DNA of 64,000 bases from Helicobacter winghamensis ATCC BAA-430 (GCF_028751035.1 NZ_CP063533.1:310001-374000); one strand, 5' to 3'. Shown: positions 8,056 through 17,559, counted from the first letter of the stretch. Notes: a model not told the origin generated them from the letters alone. Numbers and translations: made by a program.

Positions 8056-9675
8056 TTGCGATTTTTTCATTTTTTTGGAACAACGCTTGAACATAAAGCG
8101 CGTATTTTAGTGTTTAATATTGCTTCTGGGCTTCTCTCGCTTGCAATTGTGTCTTTTGTGTATCATTTCAGCTTGAAATACGATTATGATATGCTTTTTA
8201 TGGAATATAGTCAATCTCTTGTGGAGCTTGAAGAGGTTCGGCGAACACTCAATGATTTACAAAATTTTGCACATAAAAGCAACCAAGAGATTTTACAAGC
8301 AAAGCATAGCATTATTACGCAATTAAATAATTATAAAGCTTTGCAAAATAGACTCTTAAATGAGAGTGAATCTACGCATTTTTTGCTAGACATTTATCAG
8401 TTTTTTGCAAAAGATAATTTTGTGGTGCAAAAAAAAATGGGGTTACAAAGTAATTTGGAAATTTTAGATTCTGAAATTAGCGCGTATTTAGAGCTTTTAA
8501 GCTCAGAGGGGCGACAAGATATGTCTCATCAAACTCTAAGTGAAGAAGTTAAGCAAAGTATTAGTGCATTAAACCATCAAATCTCTAAGATAGCGCATTT
8601 AAATTTACAATTTACAGAAGCTAAAAAAGTGCGCAATAATGCTTTGCATAATGTATTGCAAAAAGTTATTTTAGTGATTATATGTTTGATTATGCTTATT
8701 ACGATGTTGTTAAGTTATTTGATTTTGCGTAACATTAAAAATTTGCATGCAACGCTAGAGCAAAAGGTGCAAGAAAAAACACAAGAACTCCAAATTTTAA
8801 ATAATTCTTTACAAGAAAATATAAAAAAAGAAGTGCTTGAGAGTCGTAAAAAAGATCAAATTATGTATCAACAAGCCCGCCTTGCAAGTATGGGAGAGAT
8901 GATAGGGAATATCGCACACCAATGGCGACAACCTCTAAATGCTCTAATGCTACTCATTCAAACTTTTAAAATCAAATCTCAAAATGGCAAACTTACAAAA
9001 GAATTTATTGAAATTCAAGTAGAAGATGGGCTAAAAATTGCTAAAAGAATGTCCCAAACCATTGAAGATTTTAGAAACTTTTTTCACTCGGCAAGCGATA
9101 AGGAACCTTTTAATTTGAAAGAAAATATTTACGATTCCATCTCTTTGGTGGATGCGTTTTTAAAACAAAATGAAATTGAAATTAGTGTGGAATGTGCGGA
9201 GAATATTATGCTTTGTGGTTATAAGAGTGCATTTTCTCAAGTTTTATTAAATCTGATAAAAAATTCTGAAGATGTGTTAAAAGAGCGCGAAGTTGTGCCA
9301 GCAAGGATTAAAATCTTAGCAGAAATCTTACAAGAAGAAGAAAATAAAGATAATCCTATAAAAGAATGTGTTAGGATTCTTTTTATGGATAATGGTGGTG
9401 GAATCAAACTTGATGATATTCAAAAGATTTTTGAGCCTTACTTCACAACAAAACATAAATCCGTAGGCACAGGAATTGGGCTTTATATGTCTAAGCAAAT
9501 TATAGAAAAGCAAATGCAAGGAAGTATTGAAGTGCATAATGTGCGTTATGATGATGTGTTTAATATTGTGTGTAATGGCGGAGATTGTGCGCAAGATTGC
9601 AAATTAAAAGATGGCACTTGCGGGGCTCAATTTATTATTACGATTCCATTAAATGCGCAAAAGGAGCGAGTGTGA
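8056..9675 (+). CDS. sensor histidine kinase with a cysteine-rich insert
   Basis: The 539-residue protein has membrane segments near 17-38 and 203-224 bracketing a mostly helical, coiled-coil-prone periplasmic domain, then a signalling helix. The phosphoacceptor is His288 in IAHQWRQPLN. The ATPase domain has the N box (LLNLIKNSEDV), MDNGGGI, and YFTTKHKSVGTGIGLYMSKQ. Between the last glycine box and the final beta strand is an insert with four cysteines at 506, 511, 515 and 522. The signal is unknown. The start is the TTG at 8056 behind AAGGAT. The last bases overlap the start of the response regulator gene as GTGA. Confidence 0.9.
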   Translation: MRFFHFFGTTLEHKARILVFNIASGLLSLAIVSFVYHFSLKYDYDMLFMEYSQSLVELEEVRRTLNDLQNFAHKSNQEILQAKHSIITQLNNYKALQNRLLNESESTHFLLDIYQFFAKDNFVVQKKMGLQSNLEILDSEISAYLELLSSEGRQDMSHQTLSEEVKQSISALNHQISKIAHLNLQFTEAKKVRNNALHNVLQKVILVIICLIMLITMLLSYLILRNIKNLHATLEQKVQEKTQELQILNNSLQENIKKEVLESRKKDQIMYQQARLASMGEMIGNIAHQWRQPLNALMLLIQTFKIKSQNGKLTKEFIEIQVEDGLKIAKRMSQTIEDFRNFFHSASDKEPFNLKENIYDSISLVDAFLKQNEIEISVECAENIMLCGYKSAFSQVLLNLIKNSEDVLKEREVVPARIKILAEILQEEENKDNPIKECVRILFMDNGGGIKLDDIQKIFEPYFTTKHKSVGTGIGLYMSKQIIEKQMQGSIEVHNVRYDDVFNIVCNGGDCAQDCKLKDGTCGAQFIITIPLNAQKERV

Positions 9676-10343
9676 TTAGTAAAAATGATGAAAAAGTTTT
9701 AAAACACCTTAAAGTTTTGTATGTAGAAGATGAAGAGGATATTTTGAAGTTTGCTACAATGGTACTTGAAGATTATGTGGATAAACTATTTGTGGCACGC
9801 AATGGAAAGGAAGCCCTAGAGATTTTAAAGCAAGAAAGCATTGATTTAGTAATTACTGATATTTTAATGCCAAAATTAAATGGCATTGATTTAATTAAAG
9901 AGATTCGTAAAAATCCACTCTTGGAAGTGGCTATTATTGTAGTTACTGCGCACACAGAAACACACTATTTGCTAGATTGTATTGAGTTGCGCGTTGATGG
10001 CTACATTTTAAAACCTATTGATGTAGAAGAGCTTTTAAAAACGATTTTACGCGCTGTGTTACCAAAGTTTCAAGCCAGTGAAATTAAAATGCAAAACGCG
10101 CTTTTAAATGCGATTTCTATTTTTGTAGGTGGCAAAAAAATTGAGATTATCAAGTATTTAATAGAACATAGTGATGTAGAAAATATTTTTTATGGCTCTT
10201 ATGAAGATATTGTGCAAGAAGTAGGTGTAAGTAAGCCCACGGTGGTAAAGACATTTCGCCAGTTAATTGACACGGGATTGCTTGTGCGTTTAAAAAATAA
10301 AATTTATAAGTTTCAATCAGACATTACACCCTATAAAGAGTGA
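9672..10343 (+). CDS. response regulator with a C-terminal winged-helix-like output domain
   Basis: The 223-residue protein starts at the GTG at 9672, overlapping the kinase stop by four bases, with an AAGGAGCGA ribosome binding site inside the kinase gene. Its receiver domain (about 11-130) has the acidic pair in YVEDEED, the phosphoacceptor Asp63 in VITDILMP, the conserved threonine in VVTAH, and the lysine in ILKPID. The output domain (about 150-215) reads IVQEVGVSKPTVVKTFRQLIDTGLLVRLKNKIYKF, a helix-turn-helix followed by a wing. It looks more like plasmid-replication-protein or MarR/Crp winged helices than OmpR or NarL domains. It forms a two-component pair with the upstream kinase. Confidence 0.88.
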   Translation: MISKNDEKVLKHLKVLYVEDEEDILKFATMVLEDYVDKLFVARNGKEALEILKQESIDLVITDILMPKLNGIDLIKEIRKNPLLEVAIIVVTAHTETHYLLDCIELRVDGYILKPIDVEELLKTILRAVLPKFQASEIKMQNALLNAISIFVGGKKIEIIKYLIEHSDVENIFYGSYEDIVQEVGVSKPTVVKTFRQLIDTGLLVRLKNKIYKFQSDITPYKE

Positions 10344-10360
10344 TTAAAATATATTTAATG

Positions 10361-10366
10361 TAAAAT
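10361..10366 (+). promoter_or_regulatory. -10 box for dnaX
   Basis: TAAAAT preceded by AATG lies 25 bases before the dnaX start, in the 47-base gap after the response regulator gene. No -35 box is apparent. Confidence 0.4.
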
Positions 10367-10390
10367 TGCGCTTTTAATTTAGGATAGGAT

Positions 10391-12154
10391 ATGGAACAAC
10401 AAGCATTAGCTTTAAAATATCGCCCAATGGACTTTGATGAACTTGTAGGGCAAGAAGCGGTTAGTCGCACACTTTCTTTAGCGCTTGATAGCAAACGCTT
10501 ATCGCACGCTTATTTGTTTTCAGGCTTGCGTGGAAGCGGGAAAACTTCCAGTGCTAGGATTTTTGCTAGGGCTTTACAATGCGAGAGTGGTCCTAGATCT
10601 AAGCCTTGTGGCACTTGCGCAAATTGTCTTGCTGCAAATCCGCATAAAATGAGCCACATTGATATTATGGAGCTTGATGGCGCATCAAATCGTAAGATTG
10701 ACGATATTAGAGATTTGATTGAGCAAACAAAATACCACCCAAATATTGGGCGGTTTAAGATTTTTATAATTGATGAAGTACATATGCTAACGCGTGAAGC
10801 CTTTAATGCGCTCTTAAAAACGCTAGAAGAGCCACCTGAATATGTGAAGTTTATCCTAGCAACAACAGATCCTTTGAAGTTGCCTGCTACAATTTTAAGT
10901 AGAACACAGCATTTTCGTTTTAAACGCATTTCGGATAGAAGCATTTTTGAACATTTAAAAAAGATTTTACAAAATGAGCAAATCCCTTACCAAGAAGAAG
11001 CACTGGGAATGCTTATAAGAAGCGGGGCTGGTTCTTTGCGCGATACGCTAACTTTGCTTGATCAAGCCATTATCTATTCTAGCTATAATGTAACTTCCGA
11101 AGTTTGCGCAAATATGCTAGGGCTTATTAATGCAGAGAGTTTAAATGCGCTTTTTGAATGTATTTTCACGCAAGATAGGGACTCGCTTCTTAAAATGCTT
11201 GAAGGCTTTTTTGAATATGAATGTGGAATGCTTTTAGATGAAATGAGTATTTTTTTAAAAGAGAAGCTTTTAAAAGGCAATGATACGCGCTATTCTAGCT
11301 TACTCATAGATCGCTTTTTTAGGATTATCACACAGGCAAAAGAATTGCTGTTTTTAGGCTCTGAAAATGAGTTTGTGTTGACTTTAAGTGCGTTTAAAAT
11401 GCTTGAAGCTTTAAAGGTTGAAAGCATTGATATTGCCATTGCGCATTTAGAAAAGGGCTTTTTTGAGAGTTTGCCAAAGTTTGAAAACACGCAAAGCGTA
11501 GCACAAAAATTGGAATCTAAAACACAGATTTCACAAATACAGACTCAAACACGAGAATTAGAAAGCCAAAAAGAAATTCCAACTTTAGAATCTGCAAAAA
11601 AAGAGGCAGCACAGGCGGTTTTAATGCAACAAAATATGGAATCTAAAATTTTAAATTCCAATTTGACAGAGCAAAATATTACGCAAGATTCTATACAAGA
11701 TCATGCAAAAACCCTGTTTGCGCTTTTAGGTAAAAAGATTTCTGCGCATAATTATGATTTGGGTGAGATTTTTGCTAGTGATGTGCGTTTTGTGAGTTTT
11801 GAAGATTCTGTGCTAACTTGGGAAACGCTTGCTGTGGGTAAGAATAGGGAGCGGTTAATTGGCGCATATAGTATTATTAAAAATTATGTGCTAGAAGTTT
11901 TTGGAATGCAAACGCAAATTAAAAATATTAGCAAACCGCGCGAAGAAATAAAAGAAGTTGCACAAATACAGAATATGGAATCTAAAACGCCACAAAATGT
12001 GGAATCCAAAAATTTAGATTCCACATTAACGCCACAAGAGAAAATTCAAAGAGAAGTAACGCAGGCTTTGCAATCTCCGCTTTTACAGAGCGCACAAGAG
12101 TTACTAGAGATTAAGCAAGTCAAAGTGCGTCCGCTAAATTCCGTGGAAATCTAA
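10391..12154 (+). CDS. dnaX: DNA polymerase III subunits gamma/tau
   Basis: The 587-residue clamp-loader ATPase starts MEQQALALKYRP. Walker A is GLRGSGKTS (45-53), zinc cysteines are at 64, 73, 76 and 79, and Walker B is IIDEVHML. The AAA+ part ends near 360. Residues about 365-440 form a low-complexity linker with several ESK repeats, encoded by repeated GGAATC words. The C-terminal part beyond about 440 is a tau-like extension. Tau loads the beta clamp and links polymerase cores at the fork. Whether a shorter gamma is made by frameshifting cannot be seen. It is first in a rightward run continuing to rpoN. Confidence 0.94.
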   Translation: MEQQALALKYRPMDFDELVGQEAVSRTLSLALDSKRLSHAYLFSGLRGSGKTSSARIFARALQCESGPRSKPCGTCANCLAANPHKMSHIDIMELDGASNRKIDDIRDLIEQTKYHPNIGRFKIFIIDEVHMLTREAFNALLKTLEEPPEYVKFILATTDPLKLPATILSRTQHFRFKRISDRSIFEHLKKILQNEQIPYQEEALGMLIRSGAGSLRDTLTLLDQAIIYSSYNVTSEVCANMLGLINAESLNALFECIFTQDRDSLLKMLEGFFEYECGMLLDEMSIFLKEKLLKGNDTRYSSLLIDRFFRIITQAKELLFLGSENEFVLTLSAFKMLEALKVESIDIAIAHLEKGFFESLPKFENTQSVAQKLESKTQISQIQTQTRELESQKEIPTLESAKKEAAQAVLMQQNMESKILNSNLTEQNITQDSIQDHAKTLFALLGKKISAHNYDLGEIFASDVRFVSFEDSVLTWETLAVGKNRERLIGAYSIIKNYVLEVFGMQTQIKNISKPREEIKEVAQIQNMESKTPQNVESKNLDSTLTPQEKIQREVTQALQSPLLQSAQELLEIKQVKVRPLNSVEI

Positions 12155-12162
12155 GGTGCATA

Positions 12163-12570
12163 ATGGAGTTAGTTTTAGCGCAAAATGAGATTCCGCAATT
12201 GTTAAAAGTGTTAGAGTTGTCCAAAAATCGTGGAATCTATTTACTTAGCGGAAATTTGGCAAGCGGCAAAACAACACTTGTAAAAGCAATGGTAGAAGCA
12301 CTTGGGGTAGAAGAAAATGTAACCTCGCCCACTTATTTAACAGCTTTAGAATATGGAGAGAGTATATATCATTATGATATTTATCAAAAGGACTTAAATA
12401 CGCTCTTTGCGCTAGGCTTTTTAGAAGAGCTTGAAAAAGAAGGTTGGCATTTTATAGAGTGGGGTGATGAAAATTTGGCTAAAATTTTAAAAAATATTGG
12501 CTTGCCTTTTTGGCACATTTTGATAACACAAGAAGGAAATAAGCGCAAATATAGCATAAGGGGAATATGA
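12163..12570 (+). CDS. tsaE: tRNA threonylcarbamoyladenosine biosynthesis ATPase TsaE
   Basis: The 135-residue P-loop protein carries Walker A GNLASGKTT at 30-38, the TSPTYL switch-like motif typical of TsaE, YHYDIYQ, and a FIEWGD motif close to the C-terminus. TsaE works with TsaB and TsaD to make t6A37 on ANN-decoding tRNAs. It follows dnaX by eight bases, and lptB starts immediately after its stop, so the genes share a transcript. Confidence 0.93.
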   Translation: MELVLAQNEIPQLLKVLELSKNRGIYLLSGNLASGKTTLVKAMVEALGVEENVTSPTYLTALEYGESIYHYDIYQKDLNTLFALGFLEELEKEGWHFIEWGDENLAKILKNIGLPFWHILITQEGNKRKYSIRGI

Positions 12571-13293
12571 ATGCACACATTAGAAGCAAAGCATTTAAGT
12601 AAAATTATTAAAAAAACACAAATTATTAAAGACATTTCTATCTGTGTGCAAAGTGGTGAAGTTGTGGGGCTTTTAGGTCCAAATGGGGCAGGGAAGACAA
12701 CAACTTTTTATATCATTTGTGGGCTTTTAGAGGCAAGTGGTGGGAGTGTGAGTTTTGATGGTAAGGATATTACTAAACTTAGTTTGCACAAGCGCGCACG
12801 GCTTGGGATTGGTTATTTGCCGCAAGAATCTAGCGTGTTTAAAGATTTAAGTGTTGAAGAGAATTTACGCATTGCTGCTGAAGTATGCTTTGAGGGAGAA
12901 AAGGCTCAAAATAAACGCATTGAAGAGCTTTTAGAAGAGTTTAATATTGAACCTATTAGAAGTCGCAAAGGGGTCAATTTAAGTGGGGGAGAGCGGCGCA
13001 GAGTTGAAATTGCGCGCGCATTAGTTAAAAAACCAAAATTTATTTTGCTTGATGAACCTTTTGCGGGAGTAGATCCTATTGCGGTGCTTGATATTCAAAA
13101 TATTATTAAAAAATTGCTAGGTTTTGGGATTGGCGTGTTAATCACAGATCACAATGTGAGGGAAACACTTAGCGTGTGTGATAGGGCTTATGTGATTAAT
13201 AAAGGCACACTGCTTGCAAGTGGCGATGCAAGTGCGATTTATCAAAATGAGCTTGTGCGCAGGCATTATTTGGGTGAGCATTTTAAAGTATGA
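12571..13293 (+). CDS. lptB: LPS export ABC transporter ATP-binding protein
   Basis: The 240-residue ATPase has Walker [11 protein letters not shown] (36-45), the Q-loop in GYLPQES, the ABC signature [15 protein letters not shown] and Walker [14 protein letters not shown]. [11 protein letters not shown] after the H-loop is characteristic of LptB. LptB powers extraction of lipopolysaccharide from the inner membrane with LptFG. Its ATG directly follows the tsaE stop, and its own stop overlaps the rpoN start as ATGA. The lptB-rpoN order is widespread in proteobacteria. Confidence 0.95.
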   Translation: MHTLEAKHLSKIIKKTQIIKDISICVQSGEVVGLLGPNGAGKTTTFYIICGLLEASGGSVSFDGKDITKLSLHKRARLGIGYLPQESSVFKDLSVEENLRIAAEVCFEGEKAQNKRIEELLEEFNIEPIRSRKGVNLSGGERRRVEIARALVKKPKFILLDEPFAGVDPIAVLDIQNIIKKLLGFGIGVLITDHNVRETLSVCDRAYVINKGTLLASGDASAIYQNELVRRHYLGEHFKV

Positions 13294-14618
13294 AACTTCG
13301 CGCCCAAACTTCTACAACCTTAAAAGCAAAACTTTCATCAACGCTAAAGAGCTGGTTACCGATTTTGCAAAGTGGGATGGGTGATTTAGAAGAAACGCTT
13401 AATGGCTTTGGGCTGGAAAATCCATATTTTGAAGTCAAATCTGGGATTGTTGATACATTAAGCACACAAAGCATAGCATATAAAAAGCAGCATAAAGAAA
13501 AAATGCGTGGGGCTAAGGGTGGTAAAAGCTTAGAGGGAGATGGTATCGAGCAATTTTGCATTCAAGAAGAAAGCTTAGAAGTTTTACTTTTGCGACAAAT
13601 TGAGCCGCCTTTATTTCCCACAAGGAATTCCCAAGAGATTGCCAAAAAAATCATTGAAAATTTGGACAATGAAGGGTATTTTGATGGCGATTGTGTAGTG
13701 ATTGCACAGGAATGCTCTAAAGATTTAGGGGTAGAAATTTATGCTAGTGAAGTGGAGAAAATCCGCTTGCGTTTTGCGTATTTAGAACCACCCGGAATTG
13801 GCGCATTAGATGTAATGGAATCTTTTAGATTCCAACTTGATCATTTAGATGTGCCAAGTGATGTGTATGGGCTATGTTTAGAGATTTTGGAAAATTTACA
13901 AGAGCATACAAGATTTAAAAATAATCCCTTATATCCGCAAGCAATGCGTGCAATCCAGAGCTTTAAAAATCCGCCCGCCCTAGATTTCTTTCAAAAAGAA
14001 GTCGCTGTGATACCAGATATTTTGGTGCTAGAAGACAAAGACAATATCCAAGTGCAAATTAATGACAAATATTATCCCAGTATTCTTATCCAAAAGCAGG
14101 AAAAAACTGATAAAAACAGCATACAAGATGCTTTTATTAAAGCCAAGATTAAAGAAGCACGCGATCTTGTTGATGCGCTTGAGATGCGTAAGGCTACTTT
14201 GTATAAAATTGGCTTAATGATTGTGGAGTATCAATATGAGTTTTTTAAAGGCGGAGAGATAAAGCCTATGACCTTAAAGGATTTAGCAGAAGAGTTTGGA
14301 CATGCTCCAAGCACGATTTCAAGGGCGATTTCTAATAAATATTTAGAATGTTCGCGCGGAATCTTCCCGCTAAAAAACTTTTTTGCAACTGCCATTGATG
14401 AAGAAACTTCAAACACCACCATTAAGGACTTTGTAGCAGATCTTATCCGTAATGAAAACAAACAAAAGCCCCTTAGTGATAGTAAAATTTTAAAGCTTGC
14501 AACAGAGAGATTTAAGGTTACAATGGTGCGCCGTACAATCGCAAAATACCGCGCGCAACTTAATATTGCAAGTTCAAGCGAGCGCAAAAAACTTTATAAA
14601 ATGCAAGTGAAGGATTAA
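13290..14618 (+). CDS. rpoN: RNA polymerase sigma-54 factor
   Basis: The 442-residue protein has a glutamine-poor region I around residues 1-40 ([20 protein letters not shown]), the core-binding domain, a helix-turn-helix near [13 protein letters not shown] and the RpoN box RRTIAKYR at 414-421. In Helicobacter, sigma-54 directs the hook and rod class of flagellar genes under FlgS/FlgR. Two matching -24/-12 promoters are in this window, before flgE and flgI. The ATG overlaps the lptB stop. Internally, 13816-13834 holds an inverted pair of the TGGAATC word. Confidence 0.96.
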   Translation: MKLRAQTSTTLKAKLSSTLKSWLPILQSGMGDLEETLNGFGLENPYFEVKSGIVDTLSTQSIAYKKQHKEKMRGAKGGKSLEGDGIEQFCIQEESLEVLLLRQIEPPLFPTRNSQEIAKKIIENLDNEGYFDGDCVVIAQECSKDLGVEIYASEVEKIRLRFAYLEPPGIGALDVMESFRFQLDHLDVPSDVYGLCLEILENLQEHTRFKNNPLYPQAMRAIQSFKNPPALDFFQKEVAVIPDILVLEDKDNIQVQINDKYYPSILIQKQEKTDKNSIQDAFIKAKIKEARDLVDALEMRKATLYKIGLMIVEYQYEFFKGGEIKPMTLKDLAEEFGHAPSTISRAISNKYLECSRGIFPLKNFFATAIDEETSNTTIKDFVADLIRNENKQKPLSDSKILKLATERFKVTMVRRTIAKYRAQLNIASSSERKKLYKMQVKD

Positions 14619-14668
14619 ACTTCACATTCTCTTTATAGTTGCTTTAGATTGGCTTCACACTTTAGAGC

Positions 14669-14674
14669 TACAAT
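14669..14674 (+). promoter_or_regulatory. -10 box for the DUF1104 gene
   Basis: TACAAT preceded by AGAGC lies 30 bases upstream of the ATG at 14704, in the 85-base gap after rpoN. An AAGGAG ribosome binding site follows at about 14692. Confidence 0.5.
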
Positions 14675-14703
14675 TTTATTATCTTAATTTTAAGGAGATT
14701 ATT

Positions 14704-15126
14704 ATGAAAAAGTTAGTTGTTATCGCTCTTGTGGGCGCGTTAAGTATGAGTGCTTTTGGAGCTGATTTTTCTAAGGTTAGCAATGAAAAGTTAATTGAAA
14801 TCTCTGGAAGTGTGGCACCAAAAGACTATCCAGATTATAAAATGGAAGTGTTTAAGCGTACGCAAGAAATGAAGGTGAAAGATGCGGAAATCTTTAATGA
14901 AAGATTGCGCGAGCAAAGACGCAATGCGCACGATGCGATGAGCTTGAAAGAGCGCCGAGAATATCGTGATGCAATTCGTATAGAAACACAAAAGCGCATT
15001 GATGCTATGAGCGTTAAAGAAGCACGCGAAAAAGGTTTATTGAAGGGTCCTCATCACCTTTATAGAGATCATAGAGATGGTTACCATAGAGAGTTTAGAG
15101 ATTGTGTCTCTTGTCCTAGGAGATAG
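14704..15126 (+). CDS. exported DUF1104-family protein
   Basis: The 140-residue protein has a signal peptide (MKKLVVIALVGALSMSAFG, cleavage near Ala20). The mature part reads DFSKVSNEKLIEISGSVAPKDYPDYKMEVFKR, which I recognise as the DUF1104 family seen in Helicobacter and Campylobacter. The middle is a highly charged helix rich in Arg, Lys and Glu. The tail is rich in His and Arg and ends with a CVSC pair. Function is unknown; a periplasmic metal or stress role is a guess based on the His/Cys tail. It has its own likely promoter. Confidence 0.8.
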   Translation: MKKLVVIALVGALSMSAFGADFSKVSNEKLIEISGSVAPKDYPDYKMEVFKRTQEMKVKDAEIFNERLREQRRNAHDAMSLKERREYRDAIRIETQKRIDAMSVKEAREKGLLKGPHHLYRDHRDGYHREFRDCVSCPRR

Positions 15127-15132
15127 GCAGTT

Positions 15133-15996
15133 TTAAGAATCGCGGAAGTTCGTGTATTCTAGAGGAATTAGGCAATCTTCTACGCTTAGGATTTGTGAGT
15201 AGATTTTGTAATCATAGCCTATTTTAAAAAGCGCATTGATTGCGTTAAGTTGTGTTTGGCTAAGGGTAATAGAATCATTATTTGCATAAAGGTTGAGATA
15301 GGTTTCAAGCTGTTTGGAATCCACGCGGATAAGATTGCGCTCCTCTAGCATTTGCGATAAAAGCGGTTTGTTTTCTAGGGCAATTTTTACAGCTTTTGTT
15401 AGCATTTGCTCGCAAGTAATTGCTACGCTTAAAGGAAGTGAGCGACGGATACACATTCCCCCAAGTGGTAAGGGTAAATCTTGTTTATTTAGCTCACACC
15501 AAATGTCCCAAATCTCTCTTTCTACTTCTAGGCTCTCATCGTAATGCAAAATGGACTCGTGAATTAAAACACCCGCATCTACTTCATCATTTAACACAGC
15601 TTTTTCAATATCTAGGAAGTTTTTATATATAATTTTAGCGTTTGGATAGGCGATTTTAAAGAGCATTGCATTTGTTGTGTGCGCGCCACTTAAGGCAACT
15701 TTGAAATTAGATTTTAAGAGCTTGTTTTTTTTCTTAATGAGTTTTGGACCATAGCCGCTTCCAAAACTAACGCCAGTTCTTAGCAAACATTGTTCTTGGA
15801 ATAAAAGAGGATAAACTCCAAAAGAAATAGCAGAAATATCAAGCGCACCTTGTAGCGCCTTTTCATTTAGCGTTTGAATATCTAGTGCTACATTGTTAAA
15901 CGCAATGTTTTCGTGGCTTACCCAGCCAAATGCGATTGCATAATACATAAACAAATCATCAGCATCAGGGGAATGTCCTATCTGTAATACGCGCAT
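15133..15996 (-). CDS. mqnD: 1,4-dihydroxy-6-naphthoate synthase, menaquinone (futalosine) pathway
   Basis: The 287-residue protein resembles a periplasmic-binding-protein fold without a signal peptide. It starts MRVLQIGHSPDADDLFMYYA, close to the SPxxDD-type N-terminus of MqnD, and has the conserved ISFGVYP, GSGYGPKLI, HESILHY and LPLPLGG segments. MqnD converts cyclic dehypoxanthinyl futalosine to 1,4-dihydroxy-6-naphthoate, a step specific to the futalosine route used by Helicobacter. Its relative MqnA is the main alternative. An AAAAGGAGC ribosome binding site precedes the ATG. It lies downstream of waaF and converges on the DUF1104 gene. Confidence 0.82.
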   Translation of the reverse strand: MRVLQIGHSPDADDLFMYYAIAFGWVSHENIAFNNVALDIQTLNEKALQGALDISAISFGVYPLLFQEQCLLRTGVSFGSGYGPKLIKKKNKLLKSNFKVALSGAHTTNAMLFKIAYPNAKIIYKNFLDIEKAVLNDEVDAGVLIHESILHYDESLEVEREIWDIWCELNKQDLPLPLGGMCIRRSLPLSVAITCEQMLTKAVKIALENKPLLSQMLEERNLIRVDSKQLETYLNLYANNDSITLSQTQLNAINALFKIGYDYKIYSQILSVEDCLIPLEYTNFRDS

Positions 15997-16027
15997 TTTT
16001 GCTCCTTTTGTGGGATTTTATTTAAAG

Positions 16028-17071
16028 TTAGCTTACAAGGGATTGAATTGCCTTGATGACTAGATTTGGCGTGAGTGCGCGCATACATTTATGGTAATCT
16101 TTGGAATCTTTTGGGAGCGGGCAAGTGCGCTGCATACAAGGCATACAAGGGAGTTTTTGCTCTAGAGTTTCTAAAGAGATAATGTGTGCTTTTGGAGCGT
16201 TAAATGGGGAGGTTTCTTGGGTATTTGTTGGGCCAAAAAGAGCTAAAGTTGGAATCCTTAATGCTGCTGCTATATGCATAGGACCGCTATCATTTGTGAG
16301 CAAAAAATCTAAATGTGAAAAATATGAGATAAGCTGTGGGATTGTAGTTTGTCCGCTTAAATTTAAAAGAGAATCACTGGTTTGTAAATCTTTTGGCAAA
16401 TGCGTTAGAATAGCTGTGTTAATGGGGGCTTCACTTTCTACACCAAAGAGTAAAATTTTGTAATCTTGCTCAAGTAAATATTCTATACATTTAGCAAAAT
16501 ATGCTTCTTCCCAGCGTTTTGCTGCGCCAAAGGCTGCTCCAGCGTTAATTCCGGCAATTTTAGAGTTAGTAAAATGGCTTGGAAGCGTGATATTTATAGG
16601 GCTTGGGCGTAAATAGAGTTGTTTTGGGATTGTGAGAGTTTGTTTTTTAAAATGTTGTAGGGCTTGCGTGGCAAGCAAGGCAAAACGCATTGCTTCGTGG
16701 ATCCTTTTAGGTTTTTTAGGATGAAAATGTAGCAAAAAGCTTCGCAATTCTGTGGCAAATCCAACGCGGAATTTCGCTTCATTAAAAGCAAGGAATAGGG
16801 CGGAGAGAAAATTATTTTGAAAAGTTAGTGCAAGATTGCAAGTTGGAATCTTTTTTGCAAGTTTGTAGAGATTTAGAATTCTAAAGACACCCTTTTTACT
16901 TGTATCTTGTAGAGTTGTAACATTTGGATAATGTGCAAAAAGTTCAATACTAGCTTGAGATCCAATAAGATAAAAATGTGCTTCTTTGAAGTTTGTAAAT
17001 AAAATTTCAAGGGCATAAGTTGCCATTACAGCATCACCTAGCCAATTTGGAAGTCTAATTAAAATATTCAT
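16028..17071 (-). CDS. waaF: lipopolysaccharide heptosyltransferase II
   Basis: The 347-residue GT9-family protein starts MNILIRLPNWLGDAVMA, the WaaF signature. The donor-binding C-terminal half includes INAGAAFGAAKRW, FGVESE and the TNDSGPMHIAAAL motif. It adds the second L-glycero-D-manno-heptose to the LPS inner core at the cytoplasmic face of the inner membrane. A cysteine group (CMPCMQRTC) near residue 315 is common in this family. Its ATG overlaps the aroK stop as ATGA. Confidence 0.92.
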   Translation of the reverse strand: MNILIRLPNWLGDAVMATYALEILFTNFKEAHFYLIGSQASIELFAHYPNVTTLQDTSKKGVFRILNLYKLAKKIPTCNLALTFQNNFLSALFLAFNEAKFRVGFATELRSFLLHFHPKKPKRIHEAMRFALLATQALQHFKKQTLTIPKQLYLRPSPINITLPSHFTNSKIAGINAGAAFGAAKRWEEAYFAKCIEYLLEQDYKILLFGVESEAPINTAILTHLPKDLQTSDSLLNLSGQTTIPQLISYFSHLDFLLTNDSGPMHIAAALRIPTLALFGPTNTQETSPFNAPKAHIISLETLEQKLPCMPCMQRTCPLPKDSKDYHKCMRALTPNLVIKAIQSLVS

Positions 17072-17559
17072 AATAGACTTAAGATTTCTTGCGCTATGTT
17101 TTGTGGGGTTTGGTTTGCATTAATGCAATAATGCGCAGAGTTTTTGTAGGTTTCTAGGCGTGTATTGTAGAGTTTAAAGGCGGAATCTTTATTTGTAAAA
17201 AGGGGGCGTTTAGAGATTTCTTCGGTATTTAAGCGTGTGAAAATTGCTTCAAAATCAAGATATAAGAAAAATACTTTTCCCATTTGTTTAACATTACAAA
17301 ATATCGGCATTCCACCGCCTGTGGAGATGATAGTGCGCTTAAAATTTTGTGCGGCAAATGTGCAAAATTTAGATTCTAACTCTCTAAAATATGCTTCCCC
17401 TTTTTGTGTGAAAATCTCTGTGATGCTTAGATTTTCATTGTAGGTAATGAGTGCGTCACTATCTATTGCAAACGCTCCACTCTGTTTGTGAAGCTCCCTT
17501 GCAATCGTGCTTTTACCGCTTCCCATAAAGCCAATTAGCACACAATTAGTAGAGTTCAA
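17068..17559 (-). CDS. aroK: shikimate kinase
   Basis: The 163-residue kinase has Walker A GFMGSGKST at 10-18, the shikimate-binding DSD (residues 33-35) and the lid region TEEISKRPLF. STGGGMP supplies the GGG substrate motif. It phosphorylates shikimate in aromatic amino-acid synthesis. The start overlaps the end of the AMIN gene by 14 bases, and the stop overlaps the waaF start. The order eno, ftsB-like, AMIN, aroK is one I recall from H. pylori. Confidence 0.94.
   Translation of the reverse strand: MNSTNCVLIGFMGSGKSTIARELHKQSGAFAIDSDALITYNENLSITEIFTQKGEAYFRELESKFCTFAAQNFKRTIISTGGGMPIFCNVKQMGKVFFLYLDFEAIFTRLNTEEISKRPLFTNKDSAFKLYNTRLETYKNSAHYCINANQTPQNIAQEILSLL

Noticed and set aside
9585-9671. 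Longer start for the response regulator inside the kinase gene
   Set aside because: The GTG at 9672 has a good ribosome binding site and a four-base overlap; the longer version would add 29 residues without similarity to a receiver domain.
14651-14668. TTGGCTTCACAC as a sigma-54 element before the DUF1104 gene
   Set aside because: There is no GC at the required ten-base distance from the GG; the sequence after it lacks a TTGC element.
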